Shown here piece by piece: positions 1 through 8,705 of a stretch of 64,000 nt of DNA. The notes beneath the pieces are model-generated. The model was given only the letters and a program-made list of their open reading frames with translations, was not told where the DNA came from and searched no databases. Both the position numbers and the translations under genes were made by a program. Location of the stretch: the NCBI RefSeq assembly GCF_004340975.1, contig NZ_SLXA01000003.1, forward strand, positions 62,001 to 126,000. Direction: 5' to 3'. The first letter of the stretch is position 1. Each line of letters opens with the position of its first letter. This DNA is from Frisingicoccus caecimuris (lineage in GTDB: Bacteria > Bacillota > Clostridia > Lachnospirales > Lachnospiraceae).

Positions 1-108
1 GTGTATGACAATGCCACACACAGAAAAACAGAACAGGAGGAACTGAATATTCAGAAAGAACTGGAACGAAGAATTGAAGAACTGTTCGGGACAGCAGAAG
101 AGGATTAA
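1..108 (+). CDS. C-terminal end of an unknown protein (partial)
   Basis: An open frame runs from base 1 to a TAA at 106-108 and gives a charged 35-residue tail rich in Glu and Lys, probably helical, ending GTAEED. The gene begins outside the window. The next start codon lies only 3 bases after its stop and AGAGGA near its end would serve as that gene's ribosome site, so it was probably the upstream member of an operon. I do not recognise the family from the tail. Confidence 0.6.
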   Translation: MYDNATHRKTEQEELNIQKELERRIEELFGTAEED

Positions 109-111
109 TAT

Positions 112-174
112 ATGGACCGGATAGTGATGGTCAGCGGTTCATCAGGTTCGGGCAAGAGCGCACTTGTGATGCAA
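112..174 (+). pseudogene. 5' remnant of a P-loop NTPase gene
   Basis: ATG at 112 has a good ribosome site (AGAGGA) and opens with a hydrophobic strand followed by a Walker A motif, SGSSGSGKSAL. This is the usual start of a small nucleotide kinase or an adenosylcobinamide-kinase-like protein. After about 20 residues the frame runs into the antisense of the YolD-like gene, whose stop is at 175-177, and no further NTPase motif follows. I infer that the 3' part was lost when the polymerase/YolD module arrived. The exact family cannot be told from so few residues. Confidence 0.45.
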
Positions 175-603
175 TCAGGTTGGAAATTTGTCAGACCTTA
201 TATCTGCGATATCATCAAAGTTTATCTTATGATTGTCGATTTCCAGAATTCTGGAAATGGAATCCAGACGTTTTATGATTCCGGAGAGGGTTATATATAT
301 GCCTTCAGCGGTTCCCCCGGCGCCGTCAGGTCCGGGGTCAGAAAAGAAATAAGTAATCGTGACCATCTGACCTTTTTCTAAAAGGGTAAGTTTTTCGTTG
401 AGAGTGGCAGCCGCTTCATCGGATAAGTCAATTTTGTTTACACGGAGGATTTCTTTTTTACGTATCGTTTCAGTATGACCTTTCAGAGCAGCGAAAGGGG
501 AAAATATCTTTGCCCGGTCGGCGTTGGACATATGGGGATGTTTGGATTCCGGCCTTGGCAGATTTATGATATCGTCGTATCGATTGGAGATATTTAAAGA
601 CAT
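175..603 (-). CDS. YolD-like family protein
   Basis: A 142-residue protein. The N-terminal part (YDDIINLPRPESKHPHMS, then DRAKIFSPFAAL at about residues 29-42) is the pattern of YolD-like proteins of Firmicutes. These are small SOS-regulated proteins that usually accompany a Y-family polymerase of the UvrX/UmuC type and may act as its partner in a UmuD-like role; their biochemistry is poorly known. A strong ribosome site (AAGGGAGG) precedes the ATG. It lies 53 bases downstream of the polymerase on the same strand and is probably transcribed with it from the LexA-controlled promoter at 2122-2150. Confidence 0.8.
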   Translation of the reverse strand: MSLNISNRYDDIINLPRPESKHPHMSNADRAKIFSPFAALKGHTETIRKKEILRVNKIDLSDEAAATLNEKLTLLEKGQMVTITYFFSDPGPDGAGGTAEGIYITLSGIIKRLDSISRILEIDNHKINFDDIADIRSDKFPT

Positions 604-656
604 ACAGATGCCTCCCTTGGATTTTTGATGAGTTTTGGAAGCAGATTCGGCGGCTA

Positions 657-2066
657 TTAAGCCCGGTGTCCGCCAATCTGGTTGTTACGTTCAATGGCCG
701 TTGCGCCCTCTTCCAGACTCATGCCTTTTAATATAGCATTCTTCCCATATTTCTTTTGAATATCCAGTATGGCTTGCTGGAGTTTTCTGTCTCGTTTTAA
801 AATCCGTTCTTTTTCATCAATTTCTTCCGGCGTGGTAAACAGGTCGTATTGAACATAGGTCACTGCCCTGGACTCATCAATAACATTATTAAAAGTGACG
901 CTCAGTCTGTGGATTGACAGATTTGGGTCTACGATACGGTCATAGAGTGACAGCGCAGTTGTTCCGAGTTCCATGGCAGAGGAAGTATAAGAATTTAAAT
1001 TCACGCTTCCATGGGCCGGTTTGGGTACAGACTGGCCAAAATGATCGATATGCGTTGGGCCGGAATAATTTTCTGAGTTTCTGTCATATCCGATATGGAG
1101 TACGATCTGATTGGTGACAAGCCCCTTGTCAACCAGGTCCAGTGCCAGACTGTCTGTCATTTCATGGACGACCAGACGCCCTTTATCCTTAGAGTAGGCA
1201 CATGAAAGCACCTGACCGGAACCAATGGAATTACTGTCTGGTTTATAATTTTTGATATCTTCCATAGTGACCGGTTCCACACCCCAGGCGTGATCGATCA
1301 GCAGTTCCGCATCAATGCCGAAAAGGCGGAATAATAAATCCTCATTATGGAGAGACATCATTGCCACATCTCCCATCGTATACATGGCATTTGCTGACAG
1401 TCGTTTGGCAATACCATTCCCAATGCGCCAAAAGGCAGTAAGGGGGCGGTGATCCCAAAGCAGTTTTCGATAATCCATCTCATTCAATTCGGCGATTCGA
1501 ACCCCATCTCGATCGGCGTCCACATGTTTTGCCACGATATCCATGGCAATCTTTGCAAGATAAAGATTGGTTCCGATTCCGGCTGTGGCGGTAATCCCTG
1601 TTTGTTTAAGCACATCCAGAATAATGGCTTTTGCCAGATCATGGGGCGACATGGATGTTCCGTCCGAGTTCTGATAGACAGACTGATAAGATGTCACATC
1701 CATGAAAACTTCGTCAATGGAGTAGACATGAATATCCGAAGGGCTTATATATTTCAGATAGATATTGTAAATGTCGGCGGATACATCGATATATCGCTGC
1801 ATCTGGGGTGTGGCGATAATGAAATCAATCGTTTTTCCGGTGGATGCCTTAATCTGCTCCAATTTCTGTTTCACTTCGAATAATCTGGGCCTGCCGGGGA
1901 TGCCATAGGCTTTCAGGGAGGGAGATACAGCCAGACAGATGGTTTTATCAGTGCGGCTCTCGTCGGCCACTACCAGATTGGCCGTCAGTGGATCGAGCCC
2001 CCGTTCAACACACTCGACGGAAGCGTAGAAACTTTTTAAATCAATAGCGATATAAATGTTGGACAT
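657..2066 (-). CDS. Y-family DNA polymerase (UmuC/UvrX-like)
   Basis: A 469-residue translesion DNA polymerase. The N-terminal strand holds the first catalytic aspartate in AIDLKSFYASVE (D9), with the steric-gate region at SFYASVE, and the second acidic pair is in VYSIDEVFMDV (D118, E119). Palm, fingers and little-finger regions follow to a normal length. The frame is open further upstream, but ATG at 2066 is the better start because GGGGAG lies just before it and the family begins at this point. It heads an operon with the YolD-like gene and is very probably induced by DNA damage, since two LexA-box sequences sit in its promoter region. Closest in layout to UvrX/UmuC-type polymerases of Firmicutes rather than to housekeeping DinB. 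Confidence 0.9.
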   Translation of the reverse strand: MSNIYIAIDLKSFYASVECVERGLDPLTANLVVADESRTDKTICLAVSPSLKAYGIPGRPRLFEVKQKLEQIKASTGKTIDFIIATPQMQRYIDVSADIYNIYLKYISPSDIHVYSIDEVFMDVTSYQSVYQNSDGTSMSPHDLAKAIILDVLKQTGITATAGIGTNLYLAKIAMDIVAKHVDADRDGVRIAELNEMDYRKLLWDHRPLTAFWRIGNGIAKRLSANAMYTMGDVAMMSLHNEDLLFRLFGIDAELLIDHAWGVEPVTMEDIKNYKPDSNSIGSGQVLSCAYSKDKGRLVVHEMTDSLALDLVDKGLVTNQIVLHIGYDRNSENYSGPTHIDHFGQSVPKPAHGSVNLNSYTSSAMELGTTALSLYDRIVDPNLSIHRLSVTFNNVIDESRAVTYVQYDLFTTPEEIDEKERILKRDRKLQQAILDIQKKYGKNAILKGMSLEEGATAIERNNQIGGHRA

Positions 2067-2095
2067 GAGACTCCCCTTTCTTTGCCAGAAGATAG

Positions 2096-2109
2096 CAAAC
2101 ATACGTTCT
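2096..2109 (-). promoter_or_regulatory. LexA box 2 (downstream of the polymerase -10)
   Basis: On the minus strand the site reads AGAACGTATGTTTG and matches the Gram-positive LexA consensus CGAACRNRYGTTYG at 13 of 14 positions. It lies about 30 bases before the polymerase ATG, in the early transcribed region. Confidence 0.75.
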
Positions 2110-2121
2110 TTTAATAGAATA

Positions 2122-2150
2122 AGTTTAGAACGAAAGTTCGAATATGTCAA
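2122..2150 (-). promoter_or_regulatory. Sigma-A promoter of the polymerase/YolD operon
   Basis: On the minus strand a perfect -35 TTGACA (2145-2150) is followed by a 17-base spacer and -10 TAAACT (2122-2127). The start of transcription would fall about 50 bases before the polymerase ATG. Confidence 0.75.
2127..2140 (-). promoter_or_regulatory. LexA box 1 (between -35 and -10)
   Basis: On the minus strand it reads CGAACTTTCGTTCT, an 11/14 match to the LexA consensus with the essential GAAC-N4-GTTC halves intact. It sits inside the spacer of the polymerase promoter, a place where LexA binding would block RNA polymerase. Confidence 0.75.
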
Positions 2151-2283
2151 GAGGATGATGATAAGGTGCCTCTATTTACAGGGCTGCCATTCTGTATTTC
2201 TCAAAAAAGTGGCAGACTGGTGCTTTGGGCAGACATATTCACTTTTTAGTTACAGTTTGCGGAAACTCTAGAATATAACATAA

Positions 2284-2312
2284 TTGTATTTTCTGCAATA
2301 GGGATGTATAAT
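2284..2312 (+). promoter_or_regulatory. Sigma-A promoter of the TIR-NTPase gene
   Basis: TTGTAT (2284-2289), 17-base spacer, TATAAT (2307-2312). This leaves a leader of about 85 bases before the ATG at 2406. The rest of the gene-free stretch 2151-2405 shows no other clear signal. Confidence 0.6.
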
Positions 2313-2405
2313 AGTACGAAAATGGAATAAAAGGAATATGACAGAAATACTGCACTGGAAACGGTCAAACCTTGCCAAAATAATAAAGGAATTGGAGGTT
2401 TTAGT

Positions 2406-5225
2406 ATGATTTTCATCAGCTATGGTCATGATGAACACGAGGGATTAATAAGAAAGATTGCTGAGGATCTTCGAAAAGAAGGCATTGATGTTTGGATTGA
2501 CTATGATTGTCTCTATGGTTCAAGTCAATGGGAACAAAAGATTGAATCTGGTATTCAGGCCTCAAAGTGGGTAGTTATCTTTATGACCAATTACTCTATG
2601 CGTCGTCCGGATGGTTACTGTTTGGATGAAATCAGCTTTGCGCGGTTTTATAATAAGCAAATCATGCCTATAAAAATTCAGAATGTTCCACCACCGATTT
2701 CGATTGCCAGAATACAATGGCTGGATATGAGTGAGTATGCGACTGCGGATGGTAAAATAGACGAAGAATATTACCAGAAGAAAAAATGTGAGCTGATTGA
2801 GATCCTTAATGGGTTTAAGGATCTGGACTATAATATTGATGCAAATTACCTCTTGATCAACAAATTGAAGCCGCTTGATAATGAGAGCTATTTAGTCCCA
2901 CTTAAAAGATTCTACGGACGCGAATGGCTTTTTGATGCTTTTGAGTGTTGGTTGACCGAATCCAAAGATTCTCGTGTATTCGCTATAATTGGGCAGGCTG
3001 GATCAGGAAAAACTGCATTCGTATCTCAACTTTGTCATAAGAATAAAAACATCGCGGCTATCCATTTCTGCAGATATAACAACGATGAACGTGCTAACCC
3101 CAAAAGGGCTATTATGTCATTAGCCTACCATTTGAGTACTCAAATTGATGAATACAGGCAGCAATTACTGTCGTTGACAGACTTAGATAAACTGCTCGAC
3201 AAAAGTGCTTCGAGACTGTTTGAATATATCTTTATTGAACCTCTAATGAAAATGCATGCGCCAAGTGAATATGTTATTATTGTGATAGACGCTTTGGACG
3301 AGGCGACTAAAAATATGAAGAACGAATTGATTAACCTGATTGTTTCTGATTTTCATAAAACACCGCAATGGCTTAGACTGGTAATAACCTCTCGTCCAGA
3401 GCAAGACATTACTCGACGCTTAAAACATTTAAACCCGGTTGTAATTGTTAATGATTCAAAAGAGAATATGGAGGATGTTAGAGGCTATTTACATCTTAAT
3501 CTCCAACCGTTCTTATCTGACTACAGCCCTAAAAAGCAAAGTGGAATTATTGAAAAAGTGCTGGCTAAGTCAGAGGGAAATTTTTTATATGCCGTTGAGA
3601 TAGTGAAAGCGGTAGAAGGAGGAATTTTTGACCTGAGCGATGTCGACAGTTTTCCTGTTGGTCTTACAAATATATATATTAATTATTTTGAGCGAATATT
3701 TCTTAAAGATACAACCTACAGTTATCCTAAAGACATAAGACCACTGATGGAAATACTTTCTGTTTGCTACGAACCACAAAGTGATGACACAATTATCGAT
3801 ATATTAAACATGGATGAGTATGATTTCAATGATATTAAGGATCATATATTTGTTCTGTTCCCGTCCACTCACGGGTACATTGAGCCATTACATAAGAGCC
3901 TGATCGACTGGGTTGTTAACAAGGATTTGAGTGGTCAATTTTATGTAAATGAAAAATCTGGTCACACCAGAATGAGTGAGTATTATGGCAAATTTTTCTC
4001 TTCAGGTATTAGCAACGAATATGTCTCAAAATATCTGGCGAAACATTTTCTGAAATCCAGGATGCCGGAAAAGGCTGTAGAGGTGCTTAATGATCTCAAT
4101 CTACAGTTATCAAGAATAAGAATAATGGGACAAGATACTGCCATTCGTGAGTATTTGGCTGAAATAAAAACACTTAAAGATGTTTGTCCGGAATTTACTG
4201 ATGACGTGTTACGGTCGGAAACATTTCAGCACATTTTTGTAAAGAACAGACGGTATTTTTACAATGCAGGTCTATATTTCGAACTTAAAGACATAGGCTT
4301 CGATAATGTAATTTCAGAATACATGCAGATTGATTCTTTGGAGATTCTTGCGGGATGTGTTTATTATTATTACATAAACGAACAATATGAGGATTCGGAG
4401 AAGCTTGCTCTTGATATTATAAAGCGATACTATGAGCCAGAAAACTATGCCGTTATTACCGAATTAGAAAACGAGGTTGCACTTAGTTGCAGGAAACTCG
4501 TTCGCTTTGATGATGCGCTTCACCATTGTAAAATAATATGTGAAATCACAGGGAGTAGCTGCCCGGATTTCTACGAGGTTGCACTTGCCCACCAGACGAT
4601 CGGAAAAGTTTACTACCACAGATGCCAGTGGGAAAAGGCATATGAAGAACTATGCCTTGCTGTGAAATTTCTTGAAGACTCTCTCCAATTGGCACCCGAT
4701 GCTGATTATCAAAAAATGTTGAAATTGTATGTTGCGGCGTTTGAAAGGGAAGTTGCCCTGTCTCTTGTTTGGCAGAAAAAAATTCAATTGGCTAAACAAC
4801 ACTTAGATCATGCAAAAATGATATATGATGAGGTTAAAACAACCGACCGATATTATATCAGATATTTGTACGTTAATATGTTTGCTGATGCGGTAAACGG
4901 CGATTATTCCCGTGTTGTTGAGATATACCCTGATTTGCTTAAGATAGCAAAAAGTAATTATGATAAATCTCAAATAGAGTTTTATTATGCTATTGCAATG
5001 TATTGGAAGGGAGACGCAGATGAGAGCGCCAAACATCTTGAGATTGCAAAACACTTTTCTGATAAGATAGATGCTTATTTGGAAAAAAGTGAAATAGCGA
5101 TGTTAGATACTCTGCTTATGAGTAATGATAGCAGATTTAAGGCGAATACCTTCAAAAGCGATAATCAGGATATCGTTAATTGGCTTAAGTTTGTTTGGTG
5201 TTTTATTGTTGGGGAGGAGAAATAA
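2406..5225 (+). CDS. TIR-NTPase (STAND/NACHT-like) protein with C-terminal helical repeats
   Basis: A 939-residue, three-part protein. Residues 1-110 form a TIR domain: it starts IFISYGHDE, has VWIDYD near residue 30, and E75 in YCLDEISFARF lies where TIR NADases carry the catalytic glutamate. Residues 165-420 form a P-loop NTPase with Walker A GQAGSGKT (196-203), Walker B IIVIDALDEA (291-300) and LVITSRPE (325-332), typical of NACHT/STAND ATPases. From about residue 540 the protein is helical, with TPR-like units around 715-880, a usual ligand-sensing part. No signal peptide or membrane segment is seen. In bacteria this build is known from anti-phage proteins that oligomerise on sensing infection and then deplete NAD; that role is inferred here. 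GGAGG lies before the ATG. The gene is AT-rich compared with its neighbours and is followed after 3 bases by a HAD phosphatase gene. Confidence 0.85.
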   Translation: MIFISYGHDEHEGLIRKIAEDLRKEGIDVWIDYDCLYGSSQWEQKIESGIQASKWVVIFMTNYSMRRPDGYCLDEISFARFYNKQIMPIKIQNVPPPISIARIQWLDMSEYATADGKIDEEYYQKKKCELIEILNGFKDLDYNIDANYLLINKLKPLDNESYLVPLKRFYGREWLFDAFECWLTESKDSRVFAIIGQAGSGKTAFVSQLCHKNKNIAAIHFCRYNNDERANPKRAIMSLAYHLSTQIDEYRQQLLSLTDLDKLLDKSASRLFEYIFIEPLMKMHAPSEYVIIVIDALDEATKNMKNELINLIVSDFHKTPQWLRLVITSRPEQDITRRLKHLNPVVIVNDSKENMEDVRGYLHLNLQPFLSDYSPKKQSGIIEKVLAKSEGNFLYAVEIVKAVEGGIFDLSDVDSFPVGLTNIYINYFERIFLKDTTYSYPKDIRPLMEILSVCYEPQSDDTIIDILNMDEYDFNDIKDHIFVLFPSTHGYIEPLHKSLIDWVVNKDLSGQFYVNEKSGHTRMSEYYGKFFSSGISNEYVSKYLAKHFLKSRMPEKAVEVLNDLNLQLSRIRIMGQDTAIREYLAEIKTLKDVCPEFTDDVLRSETFQHIFVKNRRYFYNAGLYFELKDIGFDNVISEYMQIDSLEILAGCVYYYYINEQYEDSEKLALDIIKRYYEPENYAVITELENEVALSCRKLVRFDDALHHCKIICEITGSSCPDFYEVALAHQTIGKVYYHRCQWEKAYEELCLAVKFLEDSLQLAPDADYQKMLKLYVAAFEREVALSLVWQKKIQLAKQHLDHAKMIYDEVKTTDRYYIRYLYVNMFADAVNGDYSRVVEIYPDLLKIAKSNYDKSQIEFYYAIAMYWKGDADESAKHLEIAKHFSDKIDAYLEKSEIAMLDTLLMSNDSRFKANTFKSDNQDIVNWLKFVWCFIVGEEK

Positions 5226-5228
5226 AAA

Positions 5229-6047
5229 GTGAGCTATAAATTTATAGCAGTAGATATGGATGGAACATTGCTGGACAGCAATGGGCTGATAACAGAGAAT
5301 ACAGTAAATGCAATCCGACATTTGGTCAAGTCGGGGGTTATATTTACTATATCCACCGGCAGACCAATTCAAGGAGTAGAAAAATACAATTCGCTATTGC
5401 ACCTTAGGGGCCCCGTCATTACTTACAACGGCTCTATGATTGTTGATGCAGAGTCATATGAAACTTTGTTTGAAAGAGGATTGTTGAGCGTTGATGCAAG
5501 AAGAATATTTGAATTGGGTTTGCATTATGATACAACTATGTGCATATGGGCAGGGAATCAGCTCTATGGCAACAAGTTGAACTCCAGAATGCACGATTAT
5601 AAAAAACTCTCTGGGGTTGAACCGATTAAGCTTATAGATATAGAAAAGGTGCTGGATATAGGTGTAACTAAGATTTTATGGTACGATGATGTGGATACAG
5701 TAAAAAAAATGATGCAGGAACTATCTGATGACATGTTTTCTGAAGTGACATACTGTACGTCCAAACCAACCTTTTTAGAGTTCTTTAATCGCAGAGTATC
5801 GAAATCTGAAGCAATGAGGCAGATTGGGCAAATATACAGTATTGCTCCCGAAGAAATGATTGCAATTGGCGATGGCCTGAATGATTTGAGTATGATACAG
5901 TATGCTGGGATGGGAATAGCGATGGCAAATGCGGATAATGAAGTTAAAAATAATGCACAATACATCACTACATCAAATGATGATGAGGGTGTATTGAATG
6001 CACTTAAGAGATTTTTTCCAGGAGAATTAAGAAACCTTTCGATTTGA
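5229..6047 (+). CDS. Cof-type HAD-superfamily phosphatase
   Basis: A 272-residue cytosolic phosphatase of the Cof/YidA group (HAD class IIB, C2 cap). All four HAD motifs are present: DMDGTLLDS near residues 8-16 (nucleophile Asp), STGRP near 42, the motif-III lysine in SKSEAM, and GDGLNDLSMI with the metal-binding aspartates near 221. Members dephosphorylate sugar phosphates, pyridoxal phosphate or flavin nucleotides; the substrate cannot be told here. The GTG start is chosen because GGGGAGGAGA lies just upstream, inside the end of the TIR gene, with a 3-base gap. That spacing and a shared AT-richness suggest the two genes moved and are translated together. Confidence 0.85.
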   Translation: MSYKFIAVDMDGTLLDSNGLITENTVNAIRHLVKSGVIFTISTGRPIQGVEKYNSLLHLRGPVITYNGSMIVDAESYETLFERGLLSVDARRIFELGLHYDTTMCIWAGNQLYGNKLNSRMHDYKKLSGVEPIKLIDIEKVLDIGVTKILWYDDVDTVKKMMQELSDDMFSEVTYCTSKPTFLEFFNRRVSKSEAMRQIGQIYSIAPEEMIAIGDGLNDLSMIQYAGMGIAMANADNEVKNNAQYITTSNDDEGVLNALKRFFPGELRNLSI

Positions 6048-6105
6048 TAAAAGTCGTTCTCCAGGGGGAAGAATAGAATGCTTAGAATTTAAGCCATCAA
6101 ACAAG

Positions 6106-6149
6106 ATAGGATAAAAGATGGAGCAGGTATACTCGATCTTTTATCCTAT
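6106..6149. terminator. Inverted repeat between convergent genes
   Basis: A perfect 14-bp stem (6106-6119 with 6136-6149, arms ATAGGATAAAAGAT and its complement) closes a 16-base loop. It lies between the convergent HAD and permease genes, so it probably stops transcription from both sides, although neither side has a long T run. Confidence 0.6.
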
Positions 6150-6231
6150 TACTTATTTGGCGAAAGTTGGAATATGAATTGCTTAGGCGGATACGTTTAC
6201 TTTCTAAAAGCAGAGGGTACGGATATCGATA

Positions 6232-7020
6232 TCACGCTGTAATATCCTTCCTTGTATATTTCAGGAAAGCTGCACCGACGGCAACGGCGGCATAAATGAG
6301 ACCGAGGGCCAGCAGATACATATCAATGGCACTTTCAGATATGATATCGGCAGCTTCGGCGTAGGCAAAAGGTGTAATGTATTTCAGAAATTCGGCCTGA
6401 CTGCTGATATTTTTAAAGAGGTTTAAGAAGTAGAGCAGGGCGGCAAGACCGAGGCCGACACCAACACCGCTGCGGCGGATAAAGGCGGAGATTCCGAAAC
6501 AAATGCAGGCAATCTCCAGTTGGAGAACGGTATAGGCGCCGTGGAGCAGCAGGAATTCTCGGATGGCCAATTCTTCACCAATAAAAGCGAAGGATGCGGC
6601 GGATACTGCCATAATAAATACATTCATAAGGAGCAGTTCAAAAAGAATAGCCGCAAGTTTTTGAAAAATTACTGTCCGGCGTCGGACCGGATGGGTCAGA
6701 AGAAATTCGGCGGTCCGTTCTTTTTCCTCTTTTGCGAGGGCGTTGATGCCTAAAAGGGCAGCAAAGAAACCACCTCCGATGCTCAGAATGTTGCCGCATT
6801 CGATGGCATAGAATCCCATGACATCACCGAAGTTTAAGCGATCCATTCCGAAGGCCTGAGTGAAGCTTCCCATGTTGGAAAACATATTGTTCATATCCTC
6901 CATACCGGTGTTCATTTCAGGAAACATCATCATGCATATAAGAAGCATGAGGGCAATGGAGAAGGTCCAGATCAGGAATGACAGACGGTTTTGTTTGATT
7001 TCGTGAAGAAAGAGGGTCAT
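6232..7020 (-). CDS. ABC-2 type transporter permease
   Basis: A 262-residue integral membrane protein with about six hydrophobic segments: near residues 15-35, 78-95, 108-130, 140-160, 170-190 and 230-252. The region EKEERTAEFLLTHPVRRRTV around residue 96 is typical of ABC-2 permeases that pair with a separate ATPase to export drugs, peptides or lipids. It overlaps the ATPase gene by 4 bases (ATGA) and is the last gene of a three-gene minus-strand operon with a TetR-type regulator. Substrate unknown. Confidence 0.85.
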   Translation of the reverse strand: MTLFLHEIKQNRLSFLIWTFSIALMLLICMMMFPEMNTGMEDMNNMFSNMGSFTQAFGMDRLNFGDVMGFYAIECGNILSIGGGFFAALLGINALAKEEKERTAEFLLTHPVRRRTVIFQKLAAILFELLLMNVFIMAVSAASFAFIGEELAIREFLLLHGAYTVLQLEIACICFGISAFIRRSGVGVGLGLAALLYFLNLFKNISSQAEFLKYITPFAYAEAADIISESAIDMYLLALGLIYAAVAVGAAFLKYTRKDITA

Positions 7021-7898
7021 ATAAGATCAGCCTCCTTTGTGTAGTAATGCAGAAAGATTTCTTCCAGTTCAGGTTCGGTAACGGTCATGTCAGTGATAGG
7101 TATCTGATTCAATTCGGCAATCAGAACTTTCATGTTGCCGTCATATAAAAAACTGACAGAGTTTTCGGTACAGGATATGTTTTTCATGTTTTCCAACCGG
7201 GGCGGCGAGGAAATACCGTGCAGCGTAATACGCCGGGCTTTTGTATTTGTGAGTTTTTCTACAGAATCGCAGGCAATCAGGCAGCCCTCCCGAATGATGG
7301 CGGCATTTTTGCAGTGATGCTGGATTTCTGAGAGGATATGGGAAGAGAGGAAAATAGTGGCGCCCTGACTGTTTCTTTCATGAATTAATTCAAAAAAAGC
7401 TTTTTGCATCAGCGGGTCCAGCCCGCTGGTTGGCTCATCCAGTATATATAAGTCTGGCTGGTGCATAAAGCCACAGACAATGGACACTTTTTTTCGGTTC
7501 CCGAGAGAAAGTTCTTCAACCTTCTTTTTTGTATCCAATTTGAAGCGTTCACACAAATGATGGGCTTCGGCCAGGCAGTTTTTGCCGTGAAGGGAAGCGG
7601 ACAGGCGAAGGACATCTTCTACTCGCATTCCGTGATAAAACATGGCTTCAGAGGGCATGTATCCAATTCGGGACAAAATTTCAATATGATTTTTCAGGAT
7701 ATCTTGTTCAAAAATCCGGGCGTTGCCCGAGGTTGGCGAAATCAGACCGAGCAAGGTGCGGATCGTCGTACTTTTTCCCGCACCGTTGGGGCCGATAAAG
7801 CCAAAAATATCCCCTGCTTCGACAGAAAGATTCATGTCGATGATTCCGCGGGCTTTACCGTAGTATTTGGTGAGATTTTCTGTCTGAATAATTTTCAT
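7017..7898 (-). CDS. ABC transporter ATP-binding protein
   Basis: A 293-residue cytosolic ATPase of an exporter. Walker A is GPNGAGKST (36-44), Walker B is LYILDEPTSGLD (150-161) with the catalytic Glu, and the switch histidine is in SSHILSE. The signature reads LSLGNRKK instead of LSGGQ, a variation common in this exporter class. The C-terminal 80 residues resemble the usual accessory domain after the NBD. It overlaps the regulator gene upstream and the permease gene downstream by 4 bases each, so all three are translationally coupled. Confidence 0.92.
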   Translation of the reverse strand: MKIIQTENLTKYYGKARGIIDMNLSVEAGDIFGFIGPNGAGKSTTIRTLLGLISPTSGNARIFEQDILKNHIEILSRIGYMPSEAMFYHGMRVEDVLRLSASLHGKNCLAEAHHLCERFKLDTKKKVEELSLGNRKKVSIVCGFMHQPDLYILDEPTSGLDPLMQKAFFELIHERNSQGATIFLSSHILSEIQHHCKNAAIIREGCLIACDSVEKLTNTKARRITLHGISSPPRLENMKNISCTENSVSFLYDGNMKVLIAELNQIPITDMTVTEPELEEIFLHYYTKEADLI

Positions 7899-8560
7899 TT
7901 GGTGTCTCCTTTCACTGGCTTTTCATGGCAGAAGGACGTTGATTCTTCTTGTATGTCACGACAATAGGCAATTTTCCAAAAGTCCAGGATTTTCAGAAAA
8001 TCCTTCTCCAGTTGGTCAAAATTAAAGGAATCCAGCTGCAGCACCTTCCATAAATAACCTTCCGTAGTCCAGTACATGGTTTTGATGATCATTTCCAGGT
8101 CCAGACCGGGACGGAAATCTGCCGGATTGAGTTTCGGCATAAAAATGGCGGCGCTGCTTTGAACGATATTCGCATAGCTTCTTTGAATTTCAAAGACAAT
8201 TTCCGGTTCTTTTTCGTAAAAGGCCTTCAGTGTAAATGCGGTCAGATCCGGATATTTTTTCATGACAGCCAGCTTGGCATACATTCCCCGGCGCATCATT
8301 TCAAACAGGTCTTCCGTTTCATAACAGGCGTAAGATTTTACTGTTTCCAGCGTTATTTCAGCAGCTTTATTCCACAGGAAGAGATAGAGCTCTTTTTTGT
8401 TGTGAAAGTAATGAAAAAGCAGGGATTTACTGATACCGGCCGTCAGGGCAATTTCGCCGACAGGACTTTTTTTGTAGCTGTTTTTACTGAACACATGATA
8501 GCCGGCGTTTATGATGCGCTGCTGTTTTTCTTCCGGCAGAGAAAAAAATTTATCATTCAC
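7895..8560 (-). CDS. TetR/AcrR family transcriptional regulator
   Basis: A 221-residue protein with an N-terminal TetR helix-turn-helix: a helix at 12-30, then VGEIALTAGISKSLLFHYFHN at about 34-54, followed by KKELY. The remaining 160 residues form the helical ligand-binding and dimer domain. It is the first gene of the operon with the ABC exporter and probably represses it, and itself, at the palindrome 8574-8590 just upstream. The GTG/ATG-proximal region has AGGTGTCC-type spacing to a ribosome site (GGAGGTGTCC on the minus strand). Confidence 0.88.
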   Translation of the reverse strand: MNDKFFSLPEEKQQRIINAGYHVFSKNSYKKSPVGEIALTAGISKSLLFHYFHNKKELYLFLWNKAAEITLETVKSYACYETEDLFEMMRRGMYAKLAVMKKYPDLTAFTLKAFYEKEPEIVFEIQRSYANIVQSSAAIFMPKLNPADFRPGLDLEMIIKTMYWTTEGYLWKVLQLDSFNFDQLEKDFLKILDFWKIAYCRDIQEESTSFCHEKPVKGDTK

Positions 8561-8573
8561 AGGGACACCTCCG

Positions 8574-8590
8574 TTAACCGTTCTGGTTAA
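8574..8590. promoter_or_regulatory. Probable TetR-family operator
   Basis: A perfect inverted repeat TTAACC-GTTCT-GGTTAA lies 14 bases upstream of the regulator start and next to a minus-strand -10-like TATACT (about 8596-8601). Position and symmetry fit an autoregulatory operator of the TetR-ABC operon. Confidence 0.6.
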
Positions 8591-8705
8591 TTTAAGTATA
8601 GTATGATTGACCGTTTTTGAGAAGGCCCTTAAAAAATAAGTTGCTCATGATTGGTCTTTTTGCCGCATACATTATTATGAAGTTATCGGATAGTGGAGGT
8701 GGCGC

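Noticed and set aside
112-381. An 89-codon open frame as a full P-loop protein
   Set aside because: Only the first 20 residues make sense; the rest is antisense of the YolD-like gene.
6106-6149. Operator for the HAD or permease gene
   Set aside because: The palindrome lies between convergent gene ends, far from any promoter, so a terminator is the simpler reading.
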